From: a virus
Virus record (IMG/VR): IMGVR_UViG_3300020183_000113
Coordinates: 1 to 51,519 of that record
DNA length: 51,519 nt
Direction: 5' to 3' (one strand)
How positions within the stretch are numbered: position 1 is the stretch's first letter; each line of letters opens with the position of its first letter. The notes beneath the pieces were generated by a model. The model did not search any database. It saw nothing but the letters and a program-made list of their open reading frames with translations, and was not told the origin of the DNA. This document shows positions 1 through 8,668 of the stretch, piece by piece. The translations under genes were made by a program, and so were the position numbers.

Positions 1-937
1 TACTACTTGTCTTTCTACTTATACGAGTTATTCTGTTTGGCGTTAAAGAGCTCAATTCCAATTTTGTCTCTTCTCCAAAAACGTTTTTTTCAAAACCAGC
101 CTTAGTCACAATCAAATCATCGACTGAGGTCAAAACTTTGTGTTGTCTCACGTAGTATTTTGATAAGGTCTCGACGGGGTTATCTGGATTTATCATTCTT
201 TTAAAAGTCCCCACCACACCATTTGAAAATGTGTTTCCTGTAAAACCGTAGTTATACACATTAAAAATATGACTATCAGAATCTGTCTGACCATTACCTA
301 ACGTAAAAACTTCGAATAGGTCGTTATTGCCATAAGAAATAGAAAGTTTTACAAATTCTCCGGGTGTTAGTCCATGAGGAGAAATACAAGTGAATTGAAT
401 CAAACTTAACCCTTGATATTGAATATTACTTATTGTGAAAGGAATACCATTTTTAGCAACCCAATTATTGATTGCACATAAAGTTGTGCTTAGATAAGCA
501 TTCTCATTGTTTTGACTAACATAAGTTAGATAGAAGGACCAATTATAGGTATATGCACTCTTGGCATAATAATCTACATGTTGGTCTGATATATTAGGTC
601 TAAAAAAGTCAAACTCATAAAATTGAGGAAATCCTTTCCAAACACCTGTAGTCACTGATTCTACGTTGTCAACTAAATAAAGATTGTATTGGAAAGGTAA
701 ATAATTTGTGGTCCCAGTGATAGTATTACCATAGAGGTAGACCACCTTAAAGGTCGGTCTAAACACAGTACAAGCTTGCCTCTCATCATCATAGACCTGT
801 TCTAAACTTATTGTTGCACTCCTATCGTATTCTGTGATTACTTGTTGTTTTTCCTCCAAAGTTATTTGAAGAGATTGGTCTACTGTTGGTGATTCAGGAA
901 ACTGTAATTCACTTGGTATCAGAGTAAACTTATTCAT
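1..937 (-). CDS. Phage structural protein, 3' part missing (partial)
   Basis: An open frame runs from an ATG at 937-935 off the left edge, giving at least 312 codons without a stop. The start overlaps the end of the preceding 1707-residue gene by 8 bases (ATGAATAA), which suggests translational coupling and a shared virion role. The protein is rich in Asn, Tyr, Phe and Thr, with no signal peptide or long hydrophobic segment. Recognisable words are FRPTFKVVYLYGN near residue 50 and SKYYVRQHKVLT near residue 260. I do not recognise a family. Context at the end of the baseplate operon suggests a baseplate or tail-associated protein, but this rests on position only. Confidence 0.7.
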   Translation of the reverse strand, partial: MNKFTLIPSELQFPESPTVDQSLQITLEEKQQVITEYDRSATISLEQVYDDERQACTVFRPTFKVVYLYGNTITGTTNYLPFQYNLYLVDNVESVTTGVWKGFPQFYEFDFFRPNISDQHVDYYAKSAYTYNWSFYLTYVSQNNENAYLSTTLCAINNWVAKNGIPFTISNIQYQGLSLIQFTCISPHGLTPGEFVKLSISYGNNDLFEVFTLGNGQTDSDSHIFNVYNYGFTGNTFSNGVVGTFKRMINPDNPVETLSKYYVRQHKVLTSVDDLIVTKAGFEKNVFGEETKLELSSLTPNRITRISRKTSS

Positions 938-3900
938 TCGGTAGATACTTTTGTTTAAATTTATCTAAAGCTGAGGCACCCTTCACAACTCCGAAATAAA
1001 AATGAAATGGTGCCCCGACCATAAACTTAGTTTTCATACCTGGAAAAATAGAGCCACTGTATAATCCTTGTGAATTTTTGTTAAAAATGTATCCACGTTG
1101 ATTAACATCTAATGAAGTATTTGATGGTACAAAATAATTTGGTGTTGTTAAATTTCTTCTGTCCAAAGATTGATATGGTGAGGTTACTATATCTGAAATT
1201 GTTGTTGCCCAATTGTTAAACTCACTTCCGAAAATAATTTGAGTAACAGCACCTGGTTCTAGTTGCCATTGATAGAAAGGAACTTTTTGAGATTTTATTC
1301 CGTATTTGTAAACTACTGCTGTAATGTTAGGGTCAAATCTGAAATCTATCAAACCAGGGCTTATGAAATCTTTTGTTTGTAAATTTTCGGTAGATGATGA
1401 GTAAAACACCCCGATTGTTGGATTTGCTTGTCCTTGTGTATAAACAAACACTGAATTATTAGGGTTTGTATCAGAAAATGGATAATACTCAGGACTAAAT
1501 GGAATCAAACCAATCTCAGAATTTATCGAAAATAACTGAGCCAGGTCTGCGTCAAGTCTACTTTTCGGATTGAAAAAGGGTGTTGTGGGTCTTCCATTTC
1601 TCGTGAACAGTGAATTCACTGAATTATCTCTTGAATTCAACATTTGTTGTAAGAATGTCTTATTTAAAATTCTCGAAATGACAAAAAGATTGACCAAATC
1701 AGATGTGTCTGAATAACTTGTGTTTCCTAAATTATTCATTACATAAGCATTTGTTGATGGTTCCAAAATTATTTCGGAATAAAAAAAGTCTTTCATTCCC
1801 AAATTCATAATTGTGGTCGGAAATAATAAATTCCTTCGATTCAATGAAAACTCAGGAAAATTGACATTAGTAGGACGACCTATGAATTCGGAGGGTGTAT
1901 ATCCAGAAATGAAAGGACTGCTTCTAAAATAAAAATTATTTGTGTTTGAATCAAAGAAAGTCACCCGTTTAGGATAGTTCGGAGGATTTGCTCGATTATT
2001 TGAATCATAGGTAATATCTACTTGGATGGGGAACATAAACAAAGACCCATTAACCCAGTTGTTTGTGAAACTCTGGCTTAAAACTCCTCGACACAAACCA
2101 TAAAAAAATCTGAACCTATACGCCCACTCGTTGAAATTTCTTACATCTTTTCTTATGTCCCTTATTCTCCTTTTGACAAACTGATAACATCCTGAAACGA
2201 CCGAATCGGTATCTTCACAATTTTTATTTATGGTGAACCCTGTTCCGGTTCCATCGTAACAAGACAAACTAACCATTCTACTACAATCGAAACTATCGAA
2301 AACGTTAGGGGCCGCAAATTGACCCCCTATATCCTCTGTTGGTTGTTGTGCACCTGTACTTACTAAAGTGTTCTCCACATTTTCTGCAGAGCCAGTTTCA
2401 TCAGAAATTAAGTATACTCCGAAGTTCAAATTTTGTTGTAGGAGATAAGGATTAATCAACCAACTTGCCCCATCCAATATATCAGAACTCGGTAATCTAT
2501 CAGTCCTGAAAATATTTCTAGTGTTTGTTTGTATGTTCATTGGTGTTGCACTGAAAGTTGGATAGTAGGTATATGTTAAATTCAACATTATTGTTTCATT
2601 GGGTTCATATTTTTCGGCAGAACCAACAAAAAACGCTCCTCCCGACAAATCTTCTGTAGGACCGTAGAACGCTGCTGGTTCATCAAAAGTGTATGAAGCA
2701 ATACGATTACTGATTGTTCCGTTGAAGAAGTTACCCGCTCTAGGATTATTTATAACCGCATTTTGATAGTTTGTTCCCAAATTTGTAACTTGTAAGTAAC
2801 CTCTGGCGAATGGAGAACCATCAGGTGTGTAGTAAGGAACCACCTGTGAAGCATCTAAAGAGGAATAAAAACCAATTTGTGAAGTGGTAAACGCACTCCA
2901 CTGAGTTCCAACTGTGGTTGAACCATTTATACCACCTCTGAAAAAATGGGAAGGATAAAAAATTTCACTCTGACCGTTGACAGTAAAAGGTTGGACTGTC
3001 ATAGAGGTATTAGTCAACTTCTGAATTGGAATATTAAGTTTAGTACTAGCAGTCACAACTAACTCAGTGTTATCACCCACACTTCTACCAAATAAGACGT
3101 TCAAGTCAAATTTGTTATTATATCTCGGAGAATAAGGGTCAACTCCCCTTTGAAGTATTACTAAATATTGTTTGTCAAAATCCTCGTACAAATCTGAGTT
3201 TTCGAATTCGCCACTGACTATTGGTGCCCCCCAACCAAGACTTACCACAAATCTTTCCTCTGTATTGAGGATGAGTCTAGTTTTGGAAGTCAAAACATCT
3301 GCTAATGATTCACTCGGAAAGGAACTGGGGAAATATTGAAAAGCCTGAGCCATGGTCATAGCTGTAACAACTTGAAAATATTCAATATCCGATGCGTATC
3401 TATAAATTTCGTTTGATGAGCCATAACCAAGATTATAAGATTTAGGTATACCCCTATATGGGTCGTTCGGATTCGCATATTCCACATTATAGACTGATGA
3501 GCCTACATTCAGTGGTGTTCCAGTAATTCCAAGAGTAATACTACTTGTTTCGTTAAAATATTTGAAATTGATATCCTGTGAATTTGTAGGGTTTACAAAT
3601 GATAGTATTTGACCTGTCTCTAATTTTTCTTGTAGTGAAATACAAAGGGTGTTGTCGAGGTGAAAACCCGTATTACCCGTAAAGTCAAAAGTAACTCTAA
3701 TTTGATTTTTTCCCGTGAAATACTTTTGTCTTAAATTGAATAAATTAATTCTTTCTCCGTAAGGTAAATAATTAGAAAATACATATGCTCTTCTCAAATT
3801 GTTTCTTCTGTTGTGAATATACCCTTGAATTGATATTGGATTTTTATATGTTGAGATTTCTTGTATTCTATTCACATTTCTTCCTCTTTGTGAGGTTGGA

Positions 3901-6050
3901 TTTCCCGCTAATACGGCGCTTACCATAAATTCTAATTGATTAAAATCATCAGGATTGAAGTTTGAAGGTTCCAAAATATTTGTATTTACTCCCTCGAGAT
4001 AACCCCAAAATCCCGAATATTGAGATAAAACACTATAACCTACTTGAATAAACTCGGACCCTTCGTCCCTAGTAGTACATGGGCACCCCTCACAATCGGG
4101 ATATGTTATAGCAGGTAGACTTATAACTTTAACTGATTTACCCTGTAGAAGTCTACCCAAAACAGTTGCCGCGATTGCAAATCCAAGAGTTATACCAAAG
4201 TTTGTTAGATATTGAAATGCCTGAGTGGTAAATTGTGCCGCCTGTAGATTATAATAAACAACTAGTAAAGCTCCTTCGATTACATTTACATTTGAACCTT
4301 GTAAAGAAGCCCCGAAATAAGCATTTCCAGCTTGTATAAAATTCGAAATAGCTAAAGCCAAAAAAAGCCCTGATAAAGCGAATAGGAATGCTTGTACAAT
4401 ACCTTTAGTTTCGTTCAGAAAATCCCATAAGGCCAAAATGAAATGTATTACAACAATAAGAGGAGTTGAAATTAATTGAAAGATTTGAAGAATAATCGAA
4501 ACTATAAAATATAGTAAATCGAAATTTCTAAAACCTTCATTCACAGGAAATTTGTTTACTGTATCCGTACAAGAATTATCGTCGATTTCCTTTATTCCAA
4601 TAAATCTACTCCTTCCTCCGTTTTTATATTGGTCTATCAGAGATGATGGTGTATAAACCCTATTATAATCAAACTGATAAAATGTATCCTCACAGTTAAT
4701 AATCTCGTTTATTCTTGTGTTCGCTTGTTGAGATGTAAATCCATCTGTGTACCCTGACCAACTTAGTCCAAAATAATAAGAACTTGCTAATTGTCTTCTT
4801 TGGTTAGTATTACCATTTATGTTTGGGTCATTTCCAGGGGTGCTCCATCCGTACTCTCTGACGTTGGGGAGAAGATAATATGGTCTTCTCGAGCCTTCGG
4901 TCAAGTTTGCGGGTTGAGTCCATTTTATTTTAAATCTATATTTTCCTTTGGTTGGAATTCCTATCGATGGGTCGTAAGAAATTATTCTCTGGCCAAACTC
5001 ATTTGTTACAAAATAATCCAAATTCATTGGTAATTCTACCAACCACGCACCGTTTTCATCTATGACGTTTCCGTTTTGCTCTAATTTATATTCCTCTAAA
5101 ATAGGGTTTCCACTAACATCTAAATTAATTGTTTGTCTCAGTGCTAAAATTTGTCCAGTTCCAATCTCAAGTGAACACAGATTACCAAAATTGTCTTTTG
5201 GTCTTTCTCCCAATGGTAAACCTATAAGTTTTGCGGGTGGCCTTAGTCTCATTTGGTCCGATGTAGAAAATATCGAACCCATAAAAACTGAAGTGGGTTG
5301 AATATCCACGTTAGCTTCGTCTCTTAAATCAAAATCGACTCTGTTGATTGAAATTTGACATAAGGATGGTTCTCCCCAAAGTGGTGTGACATCTAAATTT
5401 TTTGTTATATTAATTATTTGAGGTAAGGAACTCAAATCTGAAGATGTTCTAAATCTGTTACCAGCTACTTGAGCATCAGTGGCTAAACCCATTCTTATCA
5501 AGTCTTGTGGTGTTAGTGAAAACTCTCCAATGTCTGAAAGGTCAACATCCATGACAATTGTTTGTTCACCGAGTGGCACCCCCATAATCATGTAATCTCC
5601 ACTCTCATTTGTTTTTGCTGTAAACTTGTAATATTTGTCGTAAATTTCAAAAGCGGTGTTTCCTGTTAGAACGTCCAATCTTGTAGGAAGTGTCCCTGTG
5701 GCCGCATGAACTGAATATGATTTTTCGTATGGAAGGAGATTGTATCTAAAACCATCCTCATTTTTATCTAGTGGTGATTTATATGGGTATATGCTTGAAA
5801 TAATTGGGTTTGATTCATCCAAGGTTTCAATTGGTACGAAAACAGATACTCGAGCATTTGGTAATCCCAATCCATTGTTTGCGGTGACTCTTCCTACCAA
5901 AACCCCGTAATCACTACATGACCTTAAGTATATGTCAGTCTGATTGAGTTTTAAGGATAGTATTTCCAAAAACTCAAACTCCTGTTCTAATTCTACATTG
6001 ATAGATTTTGTGATACCAAGTTCCGTCCTAATCCTGTAAGATTGACCCAT
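930..6050 (-). CDS. Giant baseplate/tail protein with internal hydrophobic region (1706 aa)
   Basis: Start chosen at the ATG 6050-6048 (MGQSYRIRTELG). A TTG one codon upstream would add a residue but is less likely. Residues about 50-170 look like a carboxypeptidase-regulatory/transthyretin-like beta domain (GRVTANNGLGLPNARVSVFV, then NESGDYMIMGVPLGEQTI). Residues about 505-640 hold several long hydrophobic stretches (for example IVSIILQIFQLISTPLIVVI and AFLFALSGLFLALAI). A cysteine cluster follows, CEGCPC near residue 653. The rest is Asn/Phe/Tyr-rich beta-type sequence typical of tail proteins. It lies downstream of gp6 and gp25 in a baseplate operon. Function is unknown. A virion protein with a membrane-active segment is an inference. 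The start is preceded by a CTATTTATT box 13 bases away. Confidence 0.8.
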   Translation of the reverse strand: MGQSYRIRTELGITKSINVELEQEFEFLEILSLKLNQTDIYLRSCSDYGVLVGRVTANNGLGLPNARVSVFVPIETLDESNPIISSIYPYKSPLDKNEDGFRYNLLPYEKSYSVHAATGTLPTRLDVLTGNTAFEIYDKYYKFTAKTNESGDYMIMGVPLGEQTIVMDVDLSDIGEFSLTPQDLIRMGLATDAQVAGNRFRTSSDLSSLPQIINITKNLDVTPLWGEPSLCQISINRVDFDLRDEANVDIQPTSVFMGSIFSTSDQMRLRPPAKLIGLPLGERPKDNFGNLCSLEIGTGQILALRQTINLDVSGNPILEEYKLEQNGNVIDENGAWLVELPMNLDYFVTNEFGQRIISYDPSIGIPTKGKYRFKIKWTQPANLTEGSRRPYYLLPNVREYGWSTPGNDPNINGNTNQRRQLASSYYFGLSWSGYTDGFTSQQANTRINEIINCEDTFYQFDYNRVYTPSSLIDQYKNGGRSRFIGIKEIDDNSCTDTVNKFPVNEGFRNFDLLYFIVSIILQIFQLISTPLIVVIHFILALWDFLNETKGIVQAFLFALSGLFLALAISNFIQAGNAYFGASLQGSNVNVIEGALLVVYYNLQAAQFTTQAFQYLTNFGITLGFAIAATVLGRLLQGKSVKVISLPAITYPDCEGCPCTTRDEGSEFIQVGYSVLSQYSGFWGYLEGVNTNILEPSNFNPDDFNQLEFMVSAVLAGNPTSQRGRNVNRIQEISTYKNPISIQGYIHNRRNNLRRAYVFSNYLPYGERINLFNLRQKYFTGKNQIRVTFDFTGNTGFHLDNTLCISLQEKLETGQILSFVNPTNSQDINFKYFNETSSITLGITGTPLNVGSSVYNVEYANPNDPYRGIPKSYNLGYGSSNEIYRYASDIEYFQVVTAMTMAQAFQYFPSSFPSESLADVLTSKTRLILNTEERFVVSLGWGAPIVSGEFENSDLYEDFDKQYLVILQRGVDPYSPRYNNKFDLNVLFGRSVGDNTELVVTASTKLNIPIQKLTNTSMTVQPFTVNGQSEIFYPSHFFRGGINGSTTVGTQWSAFTTSQIGFYSSLDASQVVPYYTPDGSPFARGYLQVTNLGTNYQNAVINNPRAGNFFNGTISNRIASYTFDEPAAFYGPTEDLSGGAFFVGSAEKYEPNETIMLNLTYTYYPTFSATPMNIQTNTRNIFRTDRLPSSDILDGASWLINPYLLQQNLNFGVYLISDETGSAENVENTLVSTGAQQPTEDIGGQFAAPNVFDSFDCSRMVSLSCYDGTGTGFTINKNCEDTDSVVSGCYQFVKRRIRDIRKDVRNFNEWAYRFRFFYGLCRGVLSQSFTNNWVNGSLFMFPIQVDITYDSNNRANPPNYPKRVTFFDSNTNNFYFRSSPFISGYTPSEFIGRPTNVNFPEFSLNRRNLLFPTTIMNLGMKDFFYSEIILEPSTNAYVMNNLGNTSYSDTSDLVNLFVISRILNKTFLQQMLNSRDNSVNSLFTRNGRPTTPFFNPKSRLDADLAQLFSINSEIGLIPFSPEYYPFSDTNPNNSVFVYTQGQANPTIGVFYSSSTENLQTKDFISPGLIDFRFDPNITAVVYKYGIKSQKVPFYQWQLEPGAVTQIIFGSEFNNWATTISDIVTSPYQSLDRRNLTTPNYFVPSNTSLDVNQRGYIFNKNSQGLYSGSIFPGMKTKFMVGAPFHFYFGVVKGASALDKFKQKYLPNE

Positions 6051-6063
6051 CAATTACTTTTGA

Positions 6064-6072
6064 AATAAATAG
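6064..6072 (-). promoter_or_regulatory. CTATTTATT box ahead of the 1706-aa gene
   Basis: The coding strand reads CTATTTATT, 13 bases before the ATG at 6050. The intergenic region also holds an imperfect hairpin (75-82 pairing with 94-103 of the 6000 block). Same box family as ahead of other tail genes; promoter or translation element is not resolved. Confidence 0.4.
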
Positions 6073-6138
6073 TTATTGTGTCATTTTATAAAGGACACAC
6101 AATAGAAGTATAGGGTTTCAACCCTCAAAATAAATTGA

Positions 6139-7977
6139 TTAAGAGAAGGTGATTGTTTGGAAATTCTTGACAGAAACCCTAATATCTTTGTTTGGAAATC
6201 TTATCTGATATATTTGATTCGGTTGAGCAAAGATTGTATCATCAACGGGTCCTATCTCTTTTGTTTCAGGGTCTGAATATTCCATAGAAGTTTCTGCGGA
6301 TGAGTATTGACCACCAACTTCATTAAATACGTCGATACTTGCAACAGTCAAGACACCGTTTGTATTTTGAATAATACTTCTTAATTCAGACAAATATACA
6401 TTCTGTCCTAATTCCCTTGTTTGAGGATTTAAATATGCGGATATCTTGTCGATTACATTTGTAATAACCTGACCTGAGTTTTGAGCTGAATCTAAAACAA
6501 TCGATACGTCGACGCTGAGGTCAACCACTTCAGCACTAAATATAGAGATGTAGTCGTTCATCATTCTATAGTTCGAAAGATAATTTGCAATGTTTTGTTT
6601 TAAGGTATTAGAAACAATATTTGTTAATTTTCCTGATATATCATAAGATAAAATTTGTACTAGGATTTTGTTGTCGTTTTCTGTGATTGAGACTTTTGCA
6701 GGTGCTCCGAATTGTGCTGGCATTGTCCTGATTATTGACTCATAATCAGATACAGTTACTGCTCTTTTTTGTGCTGAAAAGTTGAAAGAAACATAGTTCC
6801 TGACTTCCTCCAAGGTTGGCATGTTTGCTCCCCCAATCGCAGCCGCGACGTTATTACATCTCAAAGAATTTACAACTGATGTGTTAATATTATCTGAAGG
6901 TCCGTTTACAAAGAAAGAAACAGTTCCAACTTGATTGATAACATTTGTCCCCAAGTTGGTATTCAATCCTCCACCAACTCTATATTGAATAAATAAAGTA
7001 GAATTTGGTCTTAAGGCGGAGCCTAAAGAGAGGTTATTGGTATATTTCTGTAAATCTAAAGTAGTACCCAAAGTAGTAAATTGGTCCAAAGCGTCCTGTG
7101 CTGTGTTTGTACCACCGCCAAAAGTTATTTTTTTAAAACCTTCTGATGTAAATTCTGAAATGAACTTATTTTGAGTTTGTATATATCTTCCAACTTTGAT
7201 ACCAGGTTGGTCAGTAGCCTTTGTTGGGTCCTCTACAAAAATTCTGTCCTCGGCTAAAGCATCCACTTCATACCACCTGTCCTGTAATCCCAAGAATTCA
7301 GCTGTTGTTGGTAAATTTGTAAATTGGGTACCATTTTTCAGAAGCACACTTGTAATACCTAATACATTTTTTTCAGGTAAAAATAGTTCGAAAAATGGTC
7401 TGACATCATTTGGCGTAATTACTCTTTTGAAAACCTTTGTGATACCATTTACTACAACCTCTCTTTTCGTGATTGTATAGTTGATTAAAACTCCATTTGC
7501 ATTGAAATTTGGTATTTTCAACCGATTGGGAAATCCTTGGGAATTATAGGGGGATGTAAAATCAATATCTTCGACGTTCTCGAAAACCAAACCCGCACCA
7601 ATTACTTGTGAGCCTCTAAGAAGAGTTCCTAAATATCTTTCATCTTCTTTATCCCCAAAGGCTGGAACAGTTATTGAAAAATCTACTAGAGAAACTGATG
7701 GCCTCATTCCGGGAATTTTTAATCCGTAGGTTCTAGCAATATTGTAAATTGATGATTTTTGTTGTGCGTATTGGAGGACCGTTTCTTGTAAACTTCTATC
7801 AATATTGAAGTTCAAATTATCTGCTACGGCTGCATTTAAATCTAAAAATACTGAAAATACAGAGGCGTCATTGAAGTCTTGAATAAGTTCTGGATAATAA
7901 GTTCTTACATAGTTTTGTAACTCAACTCTTATTGCCGCAAAATCTCTTGTAGTGTATGATATGTTTCTTTCTGCCAT
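6139..7977 (-). CDS. Baseplate wedge protein, gp6-like
   Basis: A 612-residue protein with the T4 gp6/baseplate-J type opening: ISYTTRDFAAIRVELQNYV, then TYYPELIQDFNDASVFSVFL, then a helix ending LQETVLQYAQQKSSIYNIAR and GLKIPGMRPSVSLVDFSI. These are the conserved features of gp6 wedge subunits, which form the dimeric ring holding baseplate wedges together and relay sheath contraction. Later, KRAVTVSDYESIIRTMP near residue 408 is another family hallmark. T4 gp6 is 660 residues, so the length fits. It lies 5 bases after the gp25-like gene, the usual partner, in one operon. No Shine-Dalgarno; AT-rich leader. Confidence 0.93.
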   Translation of the reverse strand: MAERNISYTTRDFAAIRVELQNYVRTYYPELIQDFNDASVFSVFLDLNAAVADNLNFNIDRSLQETVLQYAQQKSSIYNIARTYGLKIPGMRPSVSLVDFSITVPAFGDKEDERYLGTLLRGSQVIGAGLVFENVEDIDFTSPYNSQGFPNRLKIPNFNANGVLINYTITKREVVVNGITKVFKRVITPNDVRPFFELFLPEKNVLGITSVLLKNGTQFTNLPTTAEFLGLQDRWYEVDALAEDRIFVEDPTKATDQPGIKVGRYIQTQNKFISEFTSEGFKKITFGGGTNTAQDALDQFTTLGTTLDLQKYTNNLSLGSALRPNSTLFIQYRVGGGLNTNLGTNVINQVGTVSFFVNGPSDNINTSVVNSLRCNNVAAAIGGANMPTLEEVRNYVSFNFSAQKRAVTVSDYESIIRTMPAQFGAPAKVSITENDNKILVQILSYDISGKLTNIVSNTLKQNIANYLSNYRMMNDYISIFSAEVVDLSVDVSIVLDSAQNSGQVITNVIDKISAYLNPQTRELGQNVYLSELRSIIQNTNGVLTVASIDVFNEVGGQYSSAETSMEYSDPETKEIGPVDDTIFAQPNQIYQIRFPNKDIRVSVKNFQTITFS

Positions 7978-7982
7978 ATCTT

Positions 7983-8456
7983 TTAAATATTGATTATTAC
8001 AAAATCACTCTGTGAAAACGTTTGTGCATTGACCGAATAATCTATTTTTATTTTCGCGGTATATTCTCCAGTGCCTTTTCCAGGGATTCTATATAAATCG
8101 TAAAGTCTAGGGTCACTTGATATCGGTTTTTCATTAATACTATTCACCTCTATCGATTGTTCCGCAGGTTCGATTGTAATTTGGTTCACCAACAAATTCG
8201 GTAGAAACTGATTTATGGAATCGCGAATATCAGACTCTATAGCTTGGAATGTCAAACCATCGTTTGGTTCGAAAATAAATTCATACAACCTTGTACCGAA
8301 CTCAGGTAAATAATATCTTGACCCTTTTCTTGTTAACAATAGATAAATCAGGTCAGACCTAATTTGTTGTGCTTGAAATTCTGTAAGTTGAAGATAATCA
8401 CCTCTCAATGAGTCTTCGAAAGGGAATTTCAAGCCATAAGTTGTGCCCTCTGCCAT
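7983..8456 (-). CDS. Baseplate wedge protein, gp25-like
   Basis: A 157-residue protein of the gp25/GPW family: LKFPFEDS near the N terminus, then LTEFQAQQIRSDLIYLLLTR, KGSRYYLPEFGTRLYEFIFE and later a beta-rich C terminus. In T4, gp25 sits in the inner baseplate next to the first sheath ring and, with gp6 and gp53, nucleates sheath assembly. T4 gp25 is 132 residues, so this one has a slightly longer C terminus. Immediately upstream of gp6-like (5-base gap) and 14 bases after the DUF5522 gene. An ATATTTATT box lies 5 bases before the ATG. Confidence 0.93.
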   Translation of the reverse strand: MAEGTTYGLKFPFEDSLRGDYLQLTEFQAQQIRSDLIYLLLTRKGSRYYLPEFGTRLYEFIFEPNDGLTFQAIESDIRDSINQFLPNLLVNQITIEPAEQSIEVNSINEKPISSDPRLYDLYRIPGKGTGEYTAKIKIDYSVNAQTFSQSDFVIINI

Positions 8457-8461
8457 ATCAA

Positions 8462-8470
8462 ATAAATATA
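8462..8470 (-). promoter_or_regulatory. ATATTTATT box ahead of gp25-like gene
   Basis: Coding-strand ATATTTATT, 5 bases before the ATG, directly after the DUF5522 stop codon. If it were a -10 element the transcript would start at or inside the gene, so a translation role is possible. Confidence 0.3.
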
Positions 8471-8668
8471 CTACTGAGTTTTTTTAGATAAAGCCGTATT
8501 ACCTTTTTGTGTCTTAGGCTCGAAGGGACAATGTCTACATCCCGAACCACAACAATAACCTCTTTTGATATGATATTGTTCTGTCATTACTTGGAGCCCA
8601 TTTTCAATATAAAAATCAGAAGGGAGAAGTTTAACCTTCTCCCTTACTATATTTTTTTTTGTTTCCAT
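8471..8668 (-). CDS. DUF5522-like cysteine-rich small protein
   Basis: A 65-residue protein matching the pattern I know for DUF5522: DFYIENGLQVMTEQYHIKRG followed by YCCGSGCRHCPF. Four cysteines in CCxxxCxxC spacing plus a histidine suggest metal binding, but no function is established. The family is common in Bacteroidota chromosomes, so this is likely host-derived (inference). Its ATG overlaps the stop of the ribonucleotide reductase gene by one base (TAATG), suggesting translational coupling and perhaps a linked role. Confidence 0.75.
   Translation of the reverse strand: METKKNIVREKVKLLPSDFYIENGLQVMTEQYHIKRGYCCGSGCRHCPFEPKTQKGNTALSKKTQ

Noticed and set aside
4791-5301. Plus-strand open frames opposite the 1706-aa gene
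   Set aside because: They lie inside a clear minus-strand coding region, have no start signals or family resemblance, and are composition shadows.
6051-6053. TTG starts for the 1706-aa, 1658-aa and gp13-like genes
   Set aside because: Each is followed at once by an in-frame ATG, which is the simpler start.
6075-6103. Hairpin between gp6 and the 1706-aa gene as a terminator
   Set aside because: The stem is imperfect with a bulge, and no T run follows on the transcribed strand, so I list it only as a local inverted repeat.
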